A stretch of DNA of 64,000 nucleotides. Source: Granulicella sp. Lineage in GTDB: Bacteria; Acidobacteriota; Terriglobia; Terriglobales; Acidobacteriaceae. Numbering within the stretch: position 1 is the first letter of the stretch; each line of letters starts with the position of its first letter. Location: positions 62,001 to 126,000 of the forward strand of contig DAIDGQ010000012.1 in the NCBI GenBank assembly GCA_027452215.1, given 5' to 3'. The notes beneath the pieces are model-generated. The model saw only the letters and a program-made list of their open reading frames with translations, ran no database searches and was not told the origin of the DNA. The translations under genes and the position numbers were made by a program. Below are positions 18,271 through 27,791 of the stretch, in pieces.

Positions 18271-19896
18271 ATGAGCTACCCTCCCTCCCTCTCTCGCCGC
18301 CATCTCCTCCAGGGCTTTGCCGCCGTCGCCGCCAGCTCCGTCCTCTCTGGCTGCGGAGCCTCCCGCTTCACCACGCTCAGCTCCTCCAACAGCAAGCTCA
18401 CCACCCCGCGCCCCTCGCCCACCCTACCCGCGCCCTTCTTCCCCACACCGGCCGCCCCTCCCGCTCCTACTGCTCCTCCTGCTCCGGTCACGCCCGCCCC
18501 CACGCCGCAGCCTCTCCCCATCGGAGCCATCACCGCCGCCTCACTCACCGTCACCGGCACCACCGCAGGAACCCTCGGCCCCGGCTTCCTCGGCCTCGCC
18601 TACCAGAAGCAGACCCTCTCCACCCCACTCTTCACCGGCTCCAACGCCGAGCTCATCGGCCTCTTCAAGCGCCTCGGCACCGGAGTCCTTCGCCTCGGAG
18701 GAACCTCCGTCGACCAGACCGTCTGGACTCCGCAGGGCCCCGGCCAGACCTCCGGCCAGATCGCGCCCTCGGACGTAGCGGCGCTCGCATCCTTCCTCCG
18801 GGCCACCGGCTGGACCTGCATCTACGGCATCAACCTCGGAGGCTCGGCCACTGGGGCGACCACCTCCGCCCTCGCTGCCGCCGAGGTCGCCTACGTCTCC
18901 CAGCAGCTCGGCTCCTCACTCATCGCCGTCGAACTCGGCAACGAGTGTGAAACCTACGGCGACCCCTCCAGCTTCTACCCCTACGCCTGGACCCTCCAGC
19001 AGTTCGAGTCCCTCTGGCTCCAGTATCGCGACGCCATCGTCGCCGCAACCCCCTCCGCGCCGCTCGCCGGCCCAGCCGCCGCCAGCAGCGTCTACAGCTG
19101 GACCCTCCCCTTCGGCGAGTACGTCACCCGCAGCCAGATCGACCTCCTCACCCAGCACTACAACCGCGACTCCGCCACCTCCGCCACACCCGGCGACCTG
19201 CTCTCCCCCGACCCCGCCCTCGCCACCCTCCTCCAGCAGCTCACCTACGGAGCACAATCCATCGACGTCCCCTTCCGTCTCACCGGCTGCACCTCCAGCG
19301 CCGACGGAGGAACGCCCGGCGTCACCAACGCCTTCGCCTCCTCCCTCTGGGCCATCGACACCGTCTTCAGCGCCGCTCTCGGAGGAGCCTCCGGCCTGAA
19401 CTTCAACGCCGGCAACAATCCCGGCAACAACCCCGGCAACAACGCAATCGACACGCCCATCGCCGACACCCTCGGCACCGTCACCGCCGTCCAGCCCCTC
19501 TACTACGGTCTCCTCCTGGCCGCGCTCGCGGGGCAGGGAAGCCTGCTCTCCACGCAGCTCGCTGCCTCCTCGCTCAACGTCACCAGCTACGCCCTCCGCA
19601 ACGCCGACGGAGGCTTCAGCCTCATCGTCGTCAACAAGGACGCCACCCAGAATCTCGACCTCAGCATCACGCTGCCCGCCGCCATGACCTCCGCCACGCT
19701 CCAGGCGCTAACGCAGCTCTCCCCCGGAGCCACCACGCCCAGCCTCACCGCCCTCTCCGGAGTCACCCTCCAGGGAGCATCGGTCGCCCTCGACGGCACC
19801 TTCACCCCCAACACCGCCTACGACCTCACCGTCACCGGCGAGCAGCTCTCCTGCTACGTCCCAACCCTCAGCGCCGTGCTCATCCAGCTCTCCTAA
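18271..19896 (+). CDS. Tat-exported lipoprotein resembling GH79 beta-glucuronidase/heparanase, probably lacking the nucleophile
   Basis: A 541-residue product. The N-terminus has a twin-arginine motif (SRRHLLQGF) followed by a lipobox LSGC (Cys28), then a Pro/Thr-rich linker to about residue 82. The remaining domain resembles GH79: LGTGVLRLGGTSVDQTVW, the acid/base segment VELGNE (Glu225), and PGVTNAFASSLWAIDTVF. In GH79 enzymes the nucleophile Glu sits in the RLTE-type segment just before this; here it reads RLTGC (Gly339), so activity is doubtful. A three-unit 12-bp repeat (19411-19446) codes GNNP repeats. The C-terminal beta domain (470-541) fits the family. Followed by GH27 alpha-galactosidase. 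Confidence 0.7.
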   Translation: MSYPPSLSRRHLLQGFAAVAASSVLSGCGASRFTTLSSSNSKLTTPRPSPTLPAPFFPTPAAPPAPTAPPAPVTPAPTPQPLPIGAITAASLTVTGTTAGTLGPGFLGLAYQKQTLSTPLFTGSNAELIGLFKRLGTGVLRLGGTSVDQTVWTPQGPGQTSGQIAPSDVAALASFLRATGWTCIYGINLGGSATGATTSALAAAEVAYVSQQLGSSLIAVELGNECETYGDPSSFYPYAWTLQQFESLWLQYRDAIVAATPSAPLAGPAAASSVYSWTLPFGEYVTRSQIDLLTQHYNRDSATSATPGDLLSPDPALATLLQQLTYGAQSIDVPFRLTGCTSSADGGTPGVTNAFASSLWAIDTVFSAALGGASGLNFNAGNNPGNNPGNNAIDTPIADTLGTVTAVQPLYYGLLLAALAGQGSLLSTQLAASSLNVTSYALRNADGGFSLIVVNKDATQNLDLSITLPAAMTSATLQALTQLSPGATTPSLTALSGVTLQGASVALDGTFTPNTAYDLTVTGEQLSCYVPTLSAVLIQLS

Positions 19897-19953
19897 TCTC
19901 CGCGCACCCCGCGCCCGCATGCAAACGCAACCCGCAGAATGATATCGTTCGCC

Positions 19954-21369
19954 ATGAGATTTTTCATGCGTTCGATCGCGGCAGCAGGCTTGGTTTCAAT
20001 GATGGCAGCAGCACAGCAACCCAATGTAGCCCCCACTCCGCCCATGGGCTGGAACAGCTGGGACTCCTACGGCCTCACCATCACCGAGCCCGCCTTCCGC
20101 GCCAACGTCGACGTCCTCAAACACAAGCTCCTCCCCTTCGGCTGGAACTACGCCGTCATCGACGAAGGCTGGTTCTTCGAGAACCCCAACGACCGCGAAA
20201 AGCCCGACACCCTCCGCTACGCCCTCGACTCCTACGGACGCTACGTCCCCGTCCCCGCGAGATTCCCCTCCGCCGTCTCCCCCTCCGCTCCGCCTCCCGT
20301 AAGCAGCCCCGCCACGGCCTCCATCAAGCTCCCCGCCACCATCGAAGACACCAGCTTCACCGCTCTCGGTGCCTGGGTCCACGCGCAGGGCCTCAAGTTC
20401 GGAATCCACATCGTCCGAGGAATTCCCAGGGCCTCCGTCGAGCGCAATCTCCCCATACAGGGCAGCAGCTTCCACGCCGAAGACGCAGCCGACCAGGCCG
20501 ACGCCTGTCCCTGGGACCCCACCAACTGGGGAGTCAAAGACAACGCCGCCGGCCAGGCCTGGTACGACTCCCTCCTCCGTCAGTACGCCGCCTGGGGAGT
20601 CGACCTCCTCAAAGTCGACTGCATCTCCGACCACCCCTACAAGCTCACTGAAATCCAGATGATTCGCCGCGCCATCGACAAGACCGGCCGCCCCATCGTC
20701 CTCAGCCTCTCCCCCGGCCCCACCTCCCTCGCCCACGCCGCCGAGGTCAGCGCCCTCTCCAACATGTGGCGCATCGCCGACGACCACTGGGACATCTGGG
20801 ACTCCAACGGCAAGCCCTTCCCGCAGGGAACCAAAGACCAGTTCGCCCGCCTCAACGCCTGGAATCCCTACGCCAAACCCGGCACCTGGCCTGACGCCGA
20901 CATGCTGCCCATCGGCCACCTCGGCCCCCAGCCCGGCTGGGGCAAAGATCGCGCCTCCATGCTCACGCGCGACGAAGTCAAAACCGAGCTCACCCTCTGG
21001 TCCATCGCCCGCAGCCCCATGATCCTCGGAGCAAACCTCACCCAGCTCGACGCCCCCACCCTCGCTCTCCTCACCAACTCCGACTGGATCGCCGTCAGCA
21101 AGAAGTCCACCGAAAGCTCCCAGATCCTGCACGACAACAACCTCATCGTCTGGAAGGCCACCCTCCCCGAAGGCAAGATCGCCCTCGCCCTCTTCAACAT
21201 CGGAGACACGCCCCTCAAGCTCGACCGCACCTTCGCAGACCTCAGCCCAGCCCTCGCAGCCCATGCCTGGACCGTCCGCGACATCTGGGAATCGAAGTCC
21301 CTCGGCAAGCGCAAAAACATCTCCACCGAACTAGCTCCCCACGCCTGCACGCTCCTCCTCTTGCAGTAG
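19954..21369 (+). CDS. Secreted GH27 alpha-galactosidase
   Basis: About 471 residues with a signal peptide (MRSIAAAGLVSMMAAAQQ). The GH27 start PTPPMGWNSWDSYG is followed by YAVIDEGWF, then the nucleophile segment VDLLKVDC (Asp222) and the acid/base segment MWRIADDHWD (Asp276), then SPMILGANL. A C-terminal beta-sandwich follows. It should hydrolyse alpha-galactosides in the periplasm or outside the cell. The open frame starts at 19939; ATG 19954 gives a better signal peptide, though neither has a clear ribosome-binding site. It lies 57 bp after the GH79-like gene in the same direction and may be cotranscribed with it. Confidence 0.88.
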   Translation: MRFFMRSIAAAGLVSMMAAAQQPNVAPTPPMGWNSWDSYGLTITEPAFRANVDVLKHKLLPFGWNYAVIDEGWFFENPNDREKPDTLRYALDSYGRYVPVPARFPSAVSPSAPPPVSSPATASIKLPATIEDTSFTALGAWVHAQGLKFGIHIVRGIPRASVERNLPIQGSSFHAEDAADQADACPWDPTNWGVKDNAAGQAWYDSLLRQYAAWGVDLLKVDCISDHPYKLTEIQMIRRAIDKTGRPIVLSLSPGPTSLAHAAEVSALSNMWRIADDHWDIWDSNGKPFPQGTKDQFARLNAWNPYAKPGTWPDADMLPIGHLGPQPGWGKDRASMLTRDEVKTELTLWSIARSPMILGANLTQLDAPTLALLTNSDWIAVSKKSTESSQILHDNNLIVWKATLPEGKIALALFNIGDTPLKLDRTFADLSPALAAHAWTVRDIWESKSLGKRKNISTELAPHACTLLLLQ

Positions 21370-21462
21370 CGCTGCAGCTTGCAGCCGCGGCGCAGCGAGC
21401 GCGGTGACGTCAAACACAAGCCCTCCCAGCCCGCTATGCGATCATGAAGCTGGAACTGCCTA

Positions 21463-21861
21463 ATGCTGCGACGCCTGTTCTCCATCCTGCTGTTCGGGGC
21501 CACGCTCCTCCCCCTGATCGCGCCCCTGCTCACCACCGGAGCCCTGGCGCAATCGACGCTGCCCGCCTGCTGTCGCCGCACCGGAGCCCATCACTGCACC
21601 ATGTCCGCGGCAGCCCGCGCAATGATGACGGGAGCCGCGCCCGACAGCGCCCCAGGCATCAGCGCCCCACCCCAGCAATGTCCCTACCGTCAGCACTCGC
21701 TCGCCGCGTCCCACCTCCAGGTCTTCACACCCCCATCCGCCACGACGCACACCACCTTCCTTCTGCGAGCACCCTCCGCCGCAGCTCAGGCCGAGTGCCT
21801 CCGCCGCATCTCGTTCGACCGCTCGCGACAAAAGCGCGGCCCTCCCTCCCTCCTCAGCTAA
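21463..21861 (+). CDS. Small secreted Cys/His-rich protein next to a TonB receptor
   Basis: A 132-residue product. The signal peptide (LRRLFSILLFGATLLPLIAPLLTTGALAQ) is followed by LPACCRRTGAHHC, a compact Cys/His group, and a later lone Cys at about 74 and 112. The rest is low-complexity. The Cys-Cys...His-His-Cys group suggests metal or thiol chemistry, but no family is recognised with certainty. The TonB receptor begins 125 bp downstream on the same strand, so a shared role in uptake is plausible (inference). Confidence 0.6.
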   Translation: MLRRLFSILLFGATLLPLIAPLLTTGALAQSTLPACCRRTGAHHCTMSAAARAMMTGAAPDSAPGISAPPQQCPYRQHSLAASHLQVFTPPSATTHTTFLLRAPSAAAQAECLRRISFDRSRQKRGPPSLLS

Positions 21862-21986
21862 CTCCATCGCACGTTTGATTCCTCCTGCACCCGTGCAGCG
21901 GTGAATCCGTGCCGTCCTCCGCCCGCATCCCCCGGGCACCTCAACACCACGCTCGACACCACGCTCAACGACGCACCCGAGGCCTC

Positions 21987-24338
21987 ATGCATCCCCCCAT
22001 CTCCCCGCGACCAGCGGCACTCTTCCGTCGCACTCTTATCGCTCTAGCGGCGCTCTTCCTCTCCGCCTCCATCGCCAGCGCCTCCATCTTCGGAACAGTG
22101 CAGGGCATCGTCCACGACGCGCAGCACCGCCCCATCCCCGACGCCACCATCGAGCTCCGAGCCGCCACCTCCGACCTCGTTCTCCGCACCACCAGCCATC
22201 AGGACGGCTCCTTCTCCATCCCCTCCGTCCCCCTCGGCGACTACCTCATCCTCATCGCCAAAGACGGCTTCGAGCCTCAGCAGCAGACCCTCACCCTCGC
22301 CTCCGATACCTCTCCCATCCTGCACTTCGAGATGCTCATCGGCACCGTCAAGCAATCCGTCACCGTCGACGGCGTCGCCCCCACCGTCAACCCCAACAGC
22401 GTCACCCCCACCACCCTCGTCAACCGTCAGGACATCGCCCAGACCCCCGGCGCCGACCGCACTAACAGCCTCGCCATGATCACCGACTTCACCCCCGGAG
22501 CCTACATGACCCACGACATGCTCCACATGCGAGGGGGCCATCAACTCGACTGGCAGATCGACGGAGTCGAGATCCCCAACACCAACATCGGCAGCAACCT
22601 CGCCGCCCAGATCGACCCTAAGGACATCGACTACATCGAGATCCAGCGTGGTAGCTACACCGCCGACGTCGGCGACCGAACCTACGGCGTCTTCAACGTC
22701 GTTCCCCGCAGCGGCTTCGAGCGAAACCGCGAAGCCGAGCTCGTCCTCAACGCCGGAAACTTCCTCCAGACCAACGACCAGCTCAACCTCGGCGACCACA
22801 CTGAAAAGTTCGCCTACTACGCCAGCATCAACGCCAACCGCAGCGACTACGGCCTCGCCCCGCCCATCGAGCAGGTCGTCCACGACGCCGACAACGGCTA
22901 CGGAGCCTTCGCTTCGCTCATCTACAACCGCACCCCCAAAGACCAGCTCCGCCTCCTCTCCATGGCCCGCGCAGACTACTTCCAGATTCCCTACGACCCC
23001 AACCCCAACGACTTCGAAAGCCAGCAGTACAACTCCAGCGGCCTCCGCGACGGCCAGCATGAAGCCGACCTCGCCGAAGCCTTCTCCTACCTCCACTCCT
23101 TCAACACCTCCACCACCCTGCAGCTCTCGCCCTTCTTCCACTACAACCGCGTCGACTATCAATCGAACCCCAACGACACGCCCGTCGCCACCACCTACAA
23201 TCGCGCCTCCACCTACGCCGGAGCCCAGGCCTCCATCAACACCGTCGTCGCACGCAACAGCATTCAGGCTGGCCTCTACTCCTTCGCCCAGCACGACCAC
23301 GACCTCTACGGCCTCCTCTCCAACGACGCCAGCGGAGCCCTCCCCATCAGCGAATCCGACTCCATCAACGCCGGCATCATCGAGCAGTACGTCTCCGACA
23401 ACTACAAGCCCACCTCCTGGCTCACCCTCATCGCCGGCCTCCGAGCCACGCAGTTCCACTCCTCTTTCACCGAGAACCAACTCGACCCTCGCTTCGGCAT
23501 CGCCCTCCGCATCCCCAAACTCAACTGGGTCTTCCGTGGCTTCTACGGCCGCTTCTATCAGCCACCGCCGCTCGTCACCGTAGCCTGCGCCACCGCCGCA
23601 ACCTCACCCACCACTGGCTGCAGCATCCTGACCGTCGCCCAGAGCAGCGGCACCACCTTCTCTCCTCTCCACGGCGAGCGCGACGAAGAGCATCAGTTCG
23701 GAGTCCAGATCCCTCTCCGCGGCTGGCTCCTCGACGTCGACACCTTCAAAAATCGCGTCAACAACTTCCTCGACCACTCCAACATCGGAGCCTCCAGCAT
23801 CTACTTCCCCATCTCCATCGATGGCGCTCTGGTCCGCGCCTGGGAGCTCTCCATCCGCTCCCCGCGCCTCTGGAAGTTCGGCCAGGCCCACCTCGCCTAC
23901 TCCAACCAGATCGCCGAGCAGCGAGGCAACATCACCGGCGGCCTCATCTGCTACGACCCCACCAACGCAGGCTCATGCAACAGCGCCGGCTTCGCCTACG
24001 TGCCCGTCGACCACGATCAGCGCAACACCCTCAACGCAGGCTTCACCGCCACGCTCCCATCCAACTCCTACATCTCCACCAACGCCTACTACGGCTCCGG
24101 CTTCCACAACGGCTCGCCCGATCCGGCAACCCCGTACCCCAACCAATACCTCCCCTACAACACCAGCTTCGACCTCGCCCTCGGCAAGACCTTCACCCCC
24201 AAACTCAGCGCCTCCATCACCGCCACCAACCTGCAGAACCGTCGCACTCTGCTCGACAACAGCCTTACCTTCGGAGGCTTCCACTACAACGACCCCCGCC
24301 AGATCTTCGCCGAACTACGCTACCGCTTCAAGTTCTGA
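21987..24338 (+). CDS. TonB-dependent outer-membrane receptor with carboxypeptidase-regulatory-like domain
   Basis: About 783 residues. The signal peptide (LIALAALFLSASIASAS) is followed by a CarboxypepD_reg-like beta-sandwich (about 32-115: GTVQGIVHDAQHRPIPDATIEL and GDYLILIAKDGFEP), a plug domain (about 125-240, with DIDYIEIQRGSYTADVGDR and VFNVVPRSGF) and a 22-strand barrel ending in a terminal Phe (ELRYRFKF). It is shorter than the large oligosaccharide-type acidobacterial receptors, closer to metal or cofactor receptors. Start: ATG 21987 precedes the signal peptide; the frame is open from 21909. The 3' end overlaps the convergent sulfatase-like gene by 19 bp. Confidence 0.88.
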   Translation: MHPPISPRPAALFRRTLIALAALFLSASIASASIFGTVQGIVHDAQHRPIPDATIELRAATSDLVLRTTSHQDGSFSIPSVPLGDYLILIAKDGFEPQQQTLTLASDTSPILHFEMLIGTVKQSVTVDGVAPTVNPNSVTPTTLVNRQDIAQTPGADRTNSLAMITDFTPGAYMTHDMLHMRGGHQLDWQIDGVEIPNTNIGSNLAAQIDPKDIDYIEIQRGSYTADVGDRTYGVFNVVPRSGFERNREAELVLNAGNFLQTNDQLNLGDHTEKFAYYASINANRSDYGLAPPIEQVVHDADNGYGAFASLIYNRTPKDQLRLLSMARADYFQIPYDPNPNDFESQQYNSSGLRDGQHEADLAEAFSYLHSFNTSTTLQLSPFFHYNRVDYQSNPNDTPVATTYNRASTYAGAQASINTVVARNSIQAGLYSFAQHDHDLYGLLSNDASGALPISESDSINAGIIEQYVSDNYKPTSWLTLIAGLRATQFHSSFTENQLDPRFGIALRIPKLNWVFRGFYGRFYQPPPLVTVACATAATSPTTGCSILTVAQSSGTTFSPLHGERDEEHQFGVQIPLRGWLLDVDTFKNRVNNFLDHSNIGASSIYFPISIDGALVRAWELSIRSPRLWKFGQAHLAYSNQIAEQRGNITGGLICYDPTNAGSCNSAGFAYVPVDHDQRNTLNAGFTATLPSNSYISTNAYYGSGFHNGSPDPATPYPNQYLPYNTSFDLALGKTFTPKLSASITATNLQNRRTLLDNSLTFGGFHYNDPRQIFAELRYRFKF

Positions 24339-25852
24339 TCCCCATCGTGCGCAGCCCCACCGCGCACCACCTGCTCCACCACCGCATGCACCTTCAGCAG
24401 CGACCACGGAGCAGCCTCCACCTTCGCGCTCGTCTGCCCGGCCGCATGCACCATCACCGCCGGCCGGGCATCGAACCCTCCCCGCGCCGCTGCTTCATCC
24501 TCAGCCGTCCACGCCGGCCCATCCTTCCACAAATACGCGCGCCACGAGTGGTCTCCCTGCACCACCACCGTCGTCTCCTTCCATCGCGGCGAGCTCCGCA
24601 GTATCTCCATCACGTTCCCCAACTCCCGTTCCGCCAGCGCCAGCCCATCCAGATACGACCCCCCGCACTCCTGCGAATACTCACTCCGCGCACGGCTCCA
24701 GATATTCGGACTGTGCGGCACCGGAAGATGCAGCAAAACAAAATCCTCCTGATCGCTCCGCAGCACCTGCGCCGCATGTTGCTCCAGGTCGACATACGTC
24801 TTCGTGCGCTGCCGCACGTCATAGCGGCACACCTCGCGCCGTGCCTCCGCAGGCTCCACAACCTCGTCCACCATCTGCTTCAGCGGAGCATACGCATTCC
24901 GCCAGAAGCTCTCATCCTGCGCCATCGGCCCGCCGGTCATATCGCGATTCACCCAATAGCAGTCGTCGATTGCGCCGCTATAGATCGTGCAATACGGGTT
25001 GTACCAACCCACCGCCGCCGTCCGCCAACCCTCCCTCTGCGCATCGGCAAACACCGTCCCCGCACCGTCCAGTTGGTGAAATCCCTTCTTCCCCGCATCC
25101 CGCACCATCAGCCGATTGTCAAACGTATACCGATACCCCTCCACCCTGCGCCCGCTCAGCAGCGAAGGCATCACCTTCACCGTCTTATCCCCCACCGGCT
25201 GCACGTCGCTGTACACCGTGCTCTCCTCCCGCAACGCATCGAAGTTCGGCAGCGCCAGGCCACTCGCCCGATGCCCAAACACCTGCTCATACGACAGCTC
25301 ATCGAATACCACCCACACCACCAGCGGATGCTGCCGTCGTGCCTGCGCCGCCCCCTCCCACGCCGCCCGATGCTCCTGCGCCCCCGGCTTCCACCGAGTC
25401 ACGTACAGCAACTGCACCACGCTGCAACACGCAAACACCGCCAGAAAAACTCCAGCGAAATCTCCCACCCGCATCAGCCGCCGATACCCGCTCGTCCACC
25501 TCAAACGCATCCCCAAAACCATCGCCGCCCACACCACCACCAGCAGCCACATCCATCCGCCCCCCAGCCGAAAGGGAAGCAGCGCGCGCATCCGTTCCAT
25601 CAGGATCGGAGGCACCGCGATCGCCACAAACATCTGCATCCACGGATACATTCGCGTGCGCCACAGTCCGCCGATCACCGCAAACAGCCCCAGCCCCAGC
25701 AGCACAATATCCGCTATCTGCGCATACACAATCCCGTTCAGCGCATACGGCACATGCATCCGAACGCTACCCCCGCCACCCAGCAGCTCCCCGTAATTCA
25801 TCACCAGCATCAGCGACGCGAGACCGATGCACTGGCAAAGTTTCTTCAGCAT
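24320..25852 (-). CDS. Membrane-anchored sulfatase/alkaline-phosphatase-superfamily protein
   Basis: A 510-residue product. Four hydrophobic segments lie in the first 150 residues, followed by a sulfatase-fold catalytic domain facing the periplasm. Visible: VVWVVFDELS (metal Asp184), KTVKVMPSLLSG where the superfamily keeps its Thr/Ser/Cys nucleophile, LLHLPVPHSPN, and the metal motif VVQGDHSWR near the end. This is the layout of phosphoethanolamine or phosphoglycerol transferases and related sulfatases; the real substrate is unknown. It is the last gene of a leftward operon with the methyltransferase fusion (30 bp away) and the small YVDPGSG protein. Confidence 0.75.
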   Translation of the reverse strand: MLKKLCQCIGLASLMLVMNYGELLGGGGSVRMHVPYALNGIVYAQIADIVLLGLGLFAVIGGLWRTRMYPWMQMFVAIAVPPILMERMRALLPFRLGGGWMWLLVVVWAAMVLGMRLRWTSGYRRLMRVGDFAGVFLAVFACCSVVQLLYVTRWKPGAQEHRAAWEGAAQARRQHPLVVWVVFDELSYEQVFGHRASGLALPNFDALREESTVYSDVQPVGDKTVKVMPSLLSGRRVEGYRYTFDNRLMVRDAGKKGFHQLDGAGTVFADAQREGWRTAAVGWYNPYCTIYSGAIDDCYWVNRDMTGGPMAQDESFWRNAYAPLKQMVDEVVEPAEARREVCRYDVRQRTKTYVDLEQHAAQVLRSDQEDFVLLHLPVPHSPNIWSRARSEYSQECGGSYLDGLALAERELGNVMEILRSSPRWKETTVVVQGDHSWRAYLWKDGPAWTAEDEAAARGGFDARPAVMVHAAGQTSAKVEAAPWSLLKVHAVVEQVVRGGAAHDGDQNLKR

Positions 25853-25882
25853 CGAATCCTCTCCACCGGCACTCTCGTTCCG

Positions 25883-27271
25883 CTAGTCTTTCGCAAACAG
25901 AAACAGCACGCGCCCATTCTCCAACGGCTGTCGCCGCAGCGTATGGAAGCGTCCCACGCAAGCCGCCAGCAGGTCCTCCTCCGTCAGCGACCCGTACAGT
26001 TCATCGCGTCCTCGCATCAAACTCTGGAACATCGGATCGCTAACCGGAACCCACTCCACCACCACATACCGCCACGTCAGCCGGTACACCAGATCCAGAA
26101 TCTCTCCGATCGGAATCTGCTCCATCAAAATCAAATGATGAATCACCGCCAGCATCAGCACCATGTCTGACTGCGCCTCCAGCCGGTGCAGCAGCGTGCT
26201 CGTCTCGCCGTTCTCCCAGCCCACCGCAGGAGTCGGCCGAGCCAGGTCCGCATGGATCGTCTGTATCGAAAGCCTGCTCTTCCGGCTCATCCGGTACAGG
26301 CTCTCCGCGGCCGCTGCATCGCGTTCCAGCGCCACCACCCTCGCTCCACACTCCGCCGCCAGCGCGCTGAACACCCCCGTATTCGCTCCGATATCCAGCA
26401 CCCGTTCCGGCCGCAAATCCTCCAGCACCTTGCGAACCCAGTCCAGCTTCTGCTGGCTCTCCTGCGCCGTATAGTGCTGCAGCGTCGCCGCATAGTTCGT
26501 CCACTCCGAACCCGTATGTTCCGGCATCGCTCGCCGCGTCCTCATCCGCAGATCCGCCAGCGTCTTCTTCATCAAATGAATCGCCACCACCGGCCGATGA
26601 TGCTGCACCTTCTGACGCTGCGCCCCCACCGCTCCCGCACCCTCCAGCTTCGTCGGCAGCGTCACCGGCCAGAACGCCGCGCGAGACAGCCGCTGCCTCC
26701 AGCTCAGAACTTTGTACAACTCCGCCGGCTCATATCCATCGCGCTTGAACAGCGAAAGCTCCAGCGGCCAGCCCGACAACTTGTTCATCAGCAGAGGCAG
26801 CAGAAACGTCCGAACGTACTGCCCATACGCCATCCAGATATGCGATGCATGGTCCTTCGGCGTCGGATTCCAGGGCTCAAACGACAGCACATCCACCAGC
26901 ACCGGTCGCGATCCCACAAACAGAATATTCAGCGGCGTCGCATCCTTCAGCACCCACCCGTCGTTCAGCGCCTCCGCGCACAGCGCCAGCGTCAACTGCG
27001 CCGCCGCCAGCCACTGCGACGGAGTCCACTCCCACGGATACGTCGGCACCGGAACCTTCGGATGCAGCAACTGCAGACCCGCCGGAGTATTCCGCAGCGT
27101 AATCGCAACCATGTCCCCGCGCTCCTGCAGCTTGCTGCAAAATTGCGAGGTCACAAACTCCATCACCTGGTCGCGAGCCGCCGGATGAATCGTGCGCACA
27201 GCAAAATCATCTTCAAGGCTCAGTGAGCCCGAGGGGTCGCGAAAGGTAGCAGTAGGCGTTCCTGTGGTCAT
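25883..27271 (-). CDS. Kinase-like / SAM-dependent methyltransferase fusion protein
   Basis: A 462-residue soluble protein. The N-terminal part (about 70-140) has LKDATPLNILF followed by PVLVDVLSFEPW, which echoes the catalytic loop and metal loop of small kinase-fold phosphotransferases. The C-terminal part (about 270-462) is a class I methyltransferase with VLDIGANTG, VVALERD and MLAVIHHLILMEQIP. Such proteins accompany sulfatase-fold membrane enzymes in several phyla (recalled, not searched). Acceptor unknown; an envelope lipid or glycan is a reasonable guess. Its start overlaps the stop of the preceding small gene by 4 bp (ATGA), which indicates translational coupling. Confidence 0.75.
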   Translation of the reverse strand: MTTGTPTATFRDPSGSLSLEDDFAVRTIHPAARDQVMEFVTSQFCSKLQERGDMVAITLRNTPAGLQLLHPKVPVPTYPWEWTPSQWLAAAQLTLALCAEALNDGWVLKDATPLNILFVGSRPVLVDVLSFEPWNPTPKDHASHIWMAYGQYVRTFLLPLLMNKLSGWPLELSLFKRDGYEPAELYKVLSWRQRLSRAAFWPVTLPTKLEGAGAVGAQRQKVQHHRPVVAIHLMKKTLADLRMRTRRAMPEHTGSEWTNYAATLQHYTAQESQQKLDWVRKVLEDLRPERVLDIGANTGVFSALAAECGARVVALERDAAAAESLYRMSRKSRLSIQTIHADLARPTPAVGWENGETSTLLHRLEAQSDMVLMLAVIHHLILMEQIPIGEILDLVYRLTWRYVVVEWVPVSDPMFQSLMRGRDELYGSLTEEDLLAACVGRFHTLRRQPLENGRVLFLFAKD

Positions 27272-27522
27272 GCTGCGTTGCGTGTGTCTTCTTTCCGCAC
27301 CGTTACCGGCGTAGCGACGTTAGCCTGAGGCTTGTTGCGTGTGAACAACCCCATAATACGCCGCCGCAGGCAAAACACCGCCGCCGCCATCACCGACGCA
27401 AACGACTGCAGCGCCAGCAGCCCCGACCCCGGATCCACATACGCCATCGCCCTCCGCTCCATCGCAAACAGCAGGCAAACACCCATCACCAACGCACTAC
27501 CCAACGACATCACACGCTTCAT
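27268..27522 (-). CDS. Small YVDPGSG-type membrane protein
   Basis: An 84-residue product. An N-terminal hydrophobic helix (SALVMGVCLLFAMERRAMA, possibly a signal peptide) leads to AYVDPGSGLLALQSFASVMAAAVF, a motif and second helix shared by many tiny membrane proteins found beside envelope-modification genes. A basic tail follows. First gene of the leftward three-gene operon; stop and next start share ATGA. The 269 bp upstream (27523-27791) presumably hold the promoter, but I could not pick one. Confidence 0.65.
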   Translation of the reverse strand: MKRVMSLGSALVMGVCLLFAMERRAMAYVDPGSGLLALQSFASVMAAAVFCLRRRIMGLFTRNKPQANVATPVTVRKEDTRNAA

Positions 27523-27791
27523 CTAGAGTTTCTTTCCGCCTCCGGCATCAGTCCCGGACGGCCTCACACGAATCTTCCTCAATCGCCGCAGCCTCACAGC
27601 AACCACCTCTTCACAAACCACTCGCCGAAATACCTGTTCCAGCATCGACACGCAACCGCAAAACAAGTTGCGTCCATCCCGGAAAATCATGACAGAACAG
27701 TAATCCTGCCATCAGGACGCATCAAGCCCACGCCAGGACGCAAGGCGCGATAAGTTTTCTCCCTCGCGCCACGGCCGTCCCGCCTCGGCTC

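Noticed and set aside
23821-26170. Two long plus-strand open frames of more than 700 codons
   Set aside because: They are Pro/Ser/Thr- or Arg/His-rich shadow frames of the TonB receptor, sulfatase-like and methyltransferase genes, whose own frames have clear domains.
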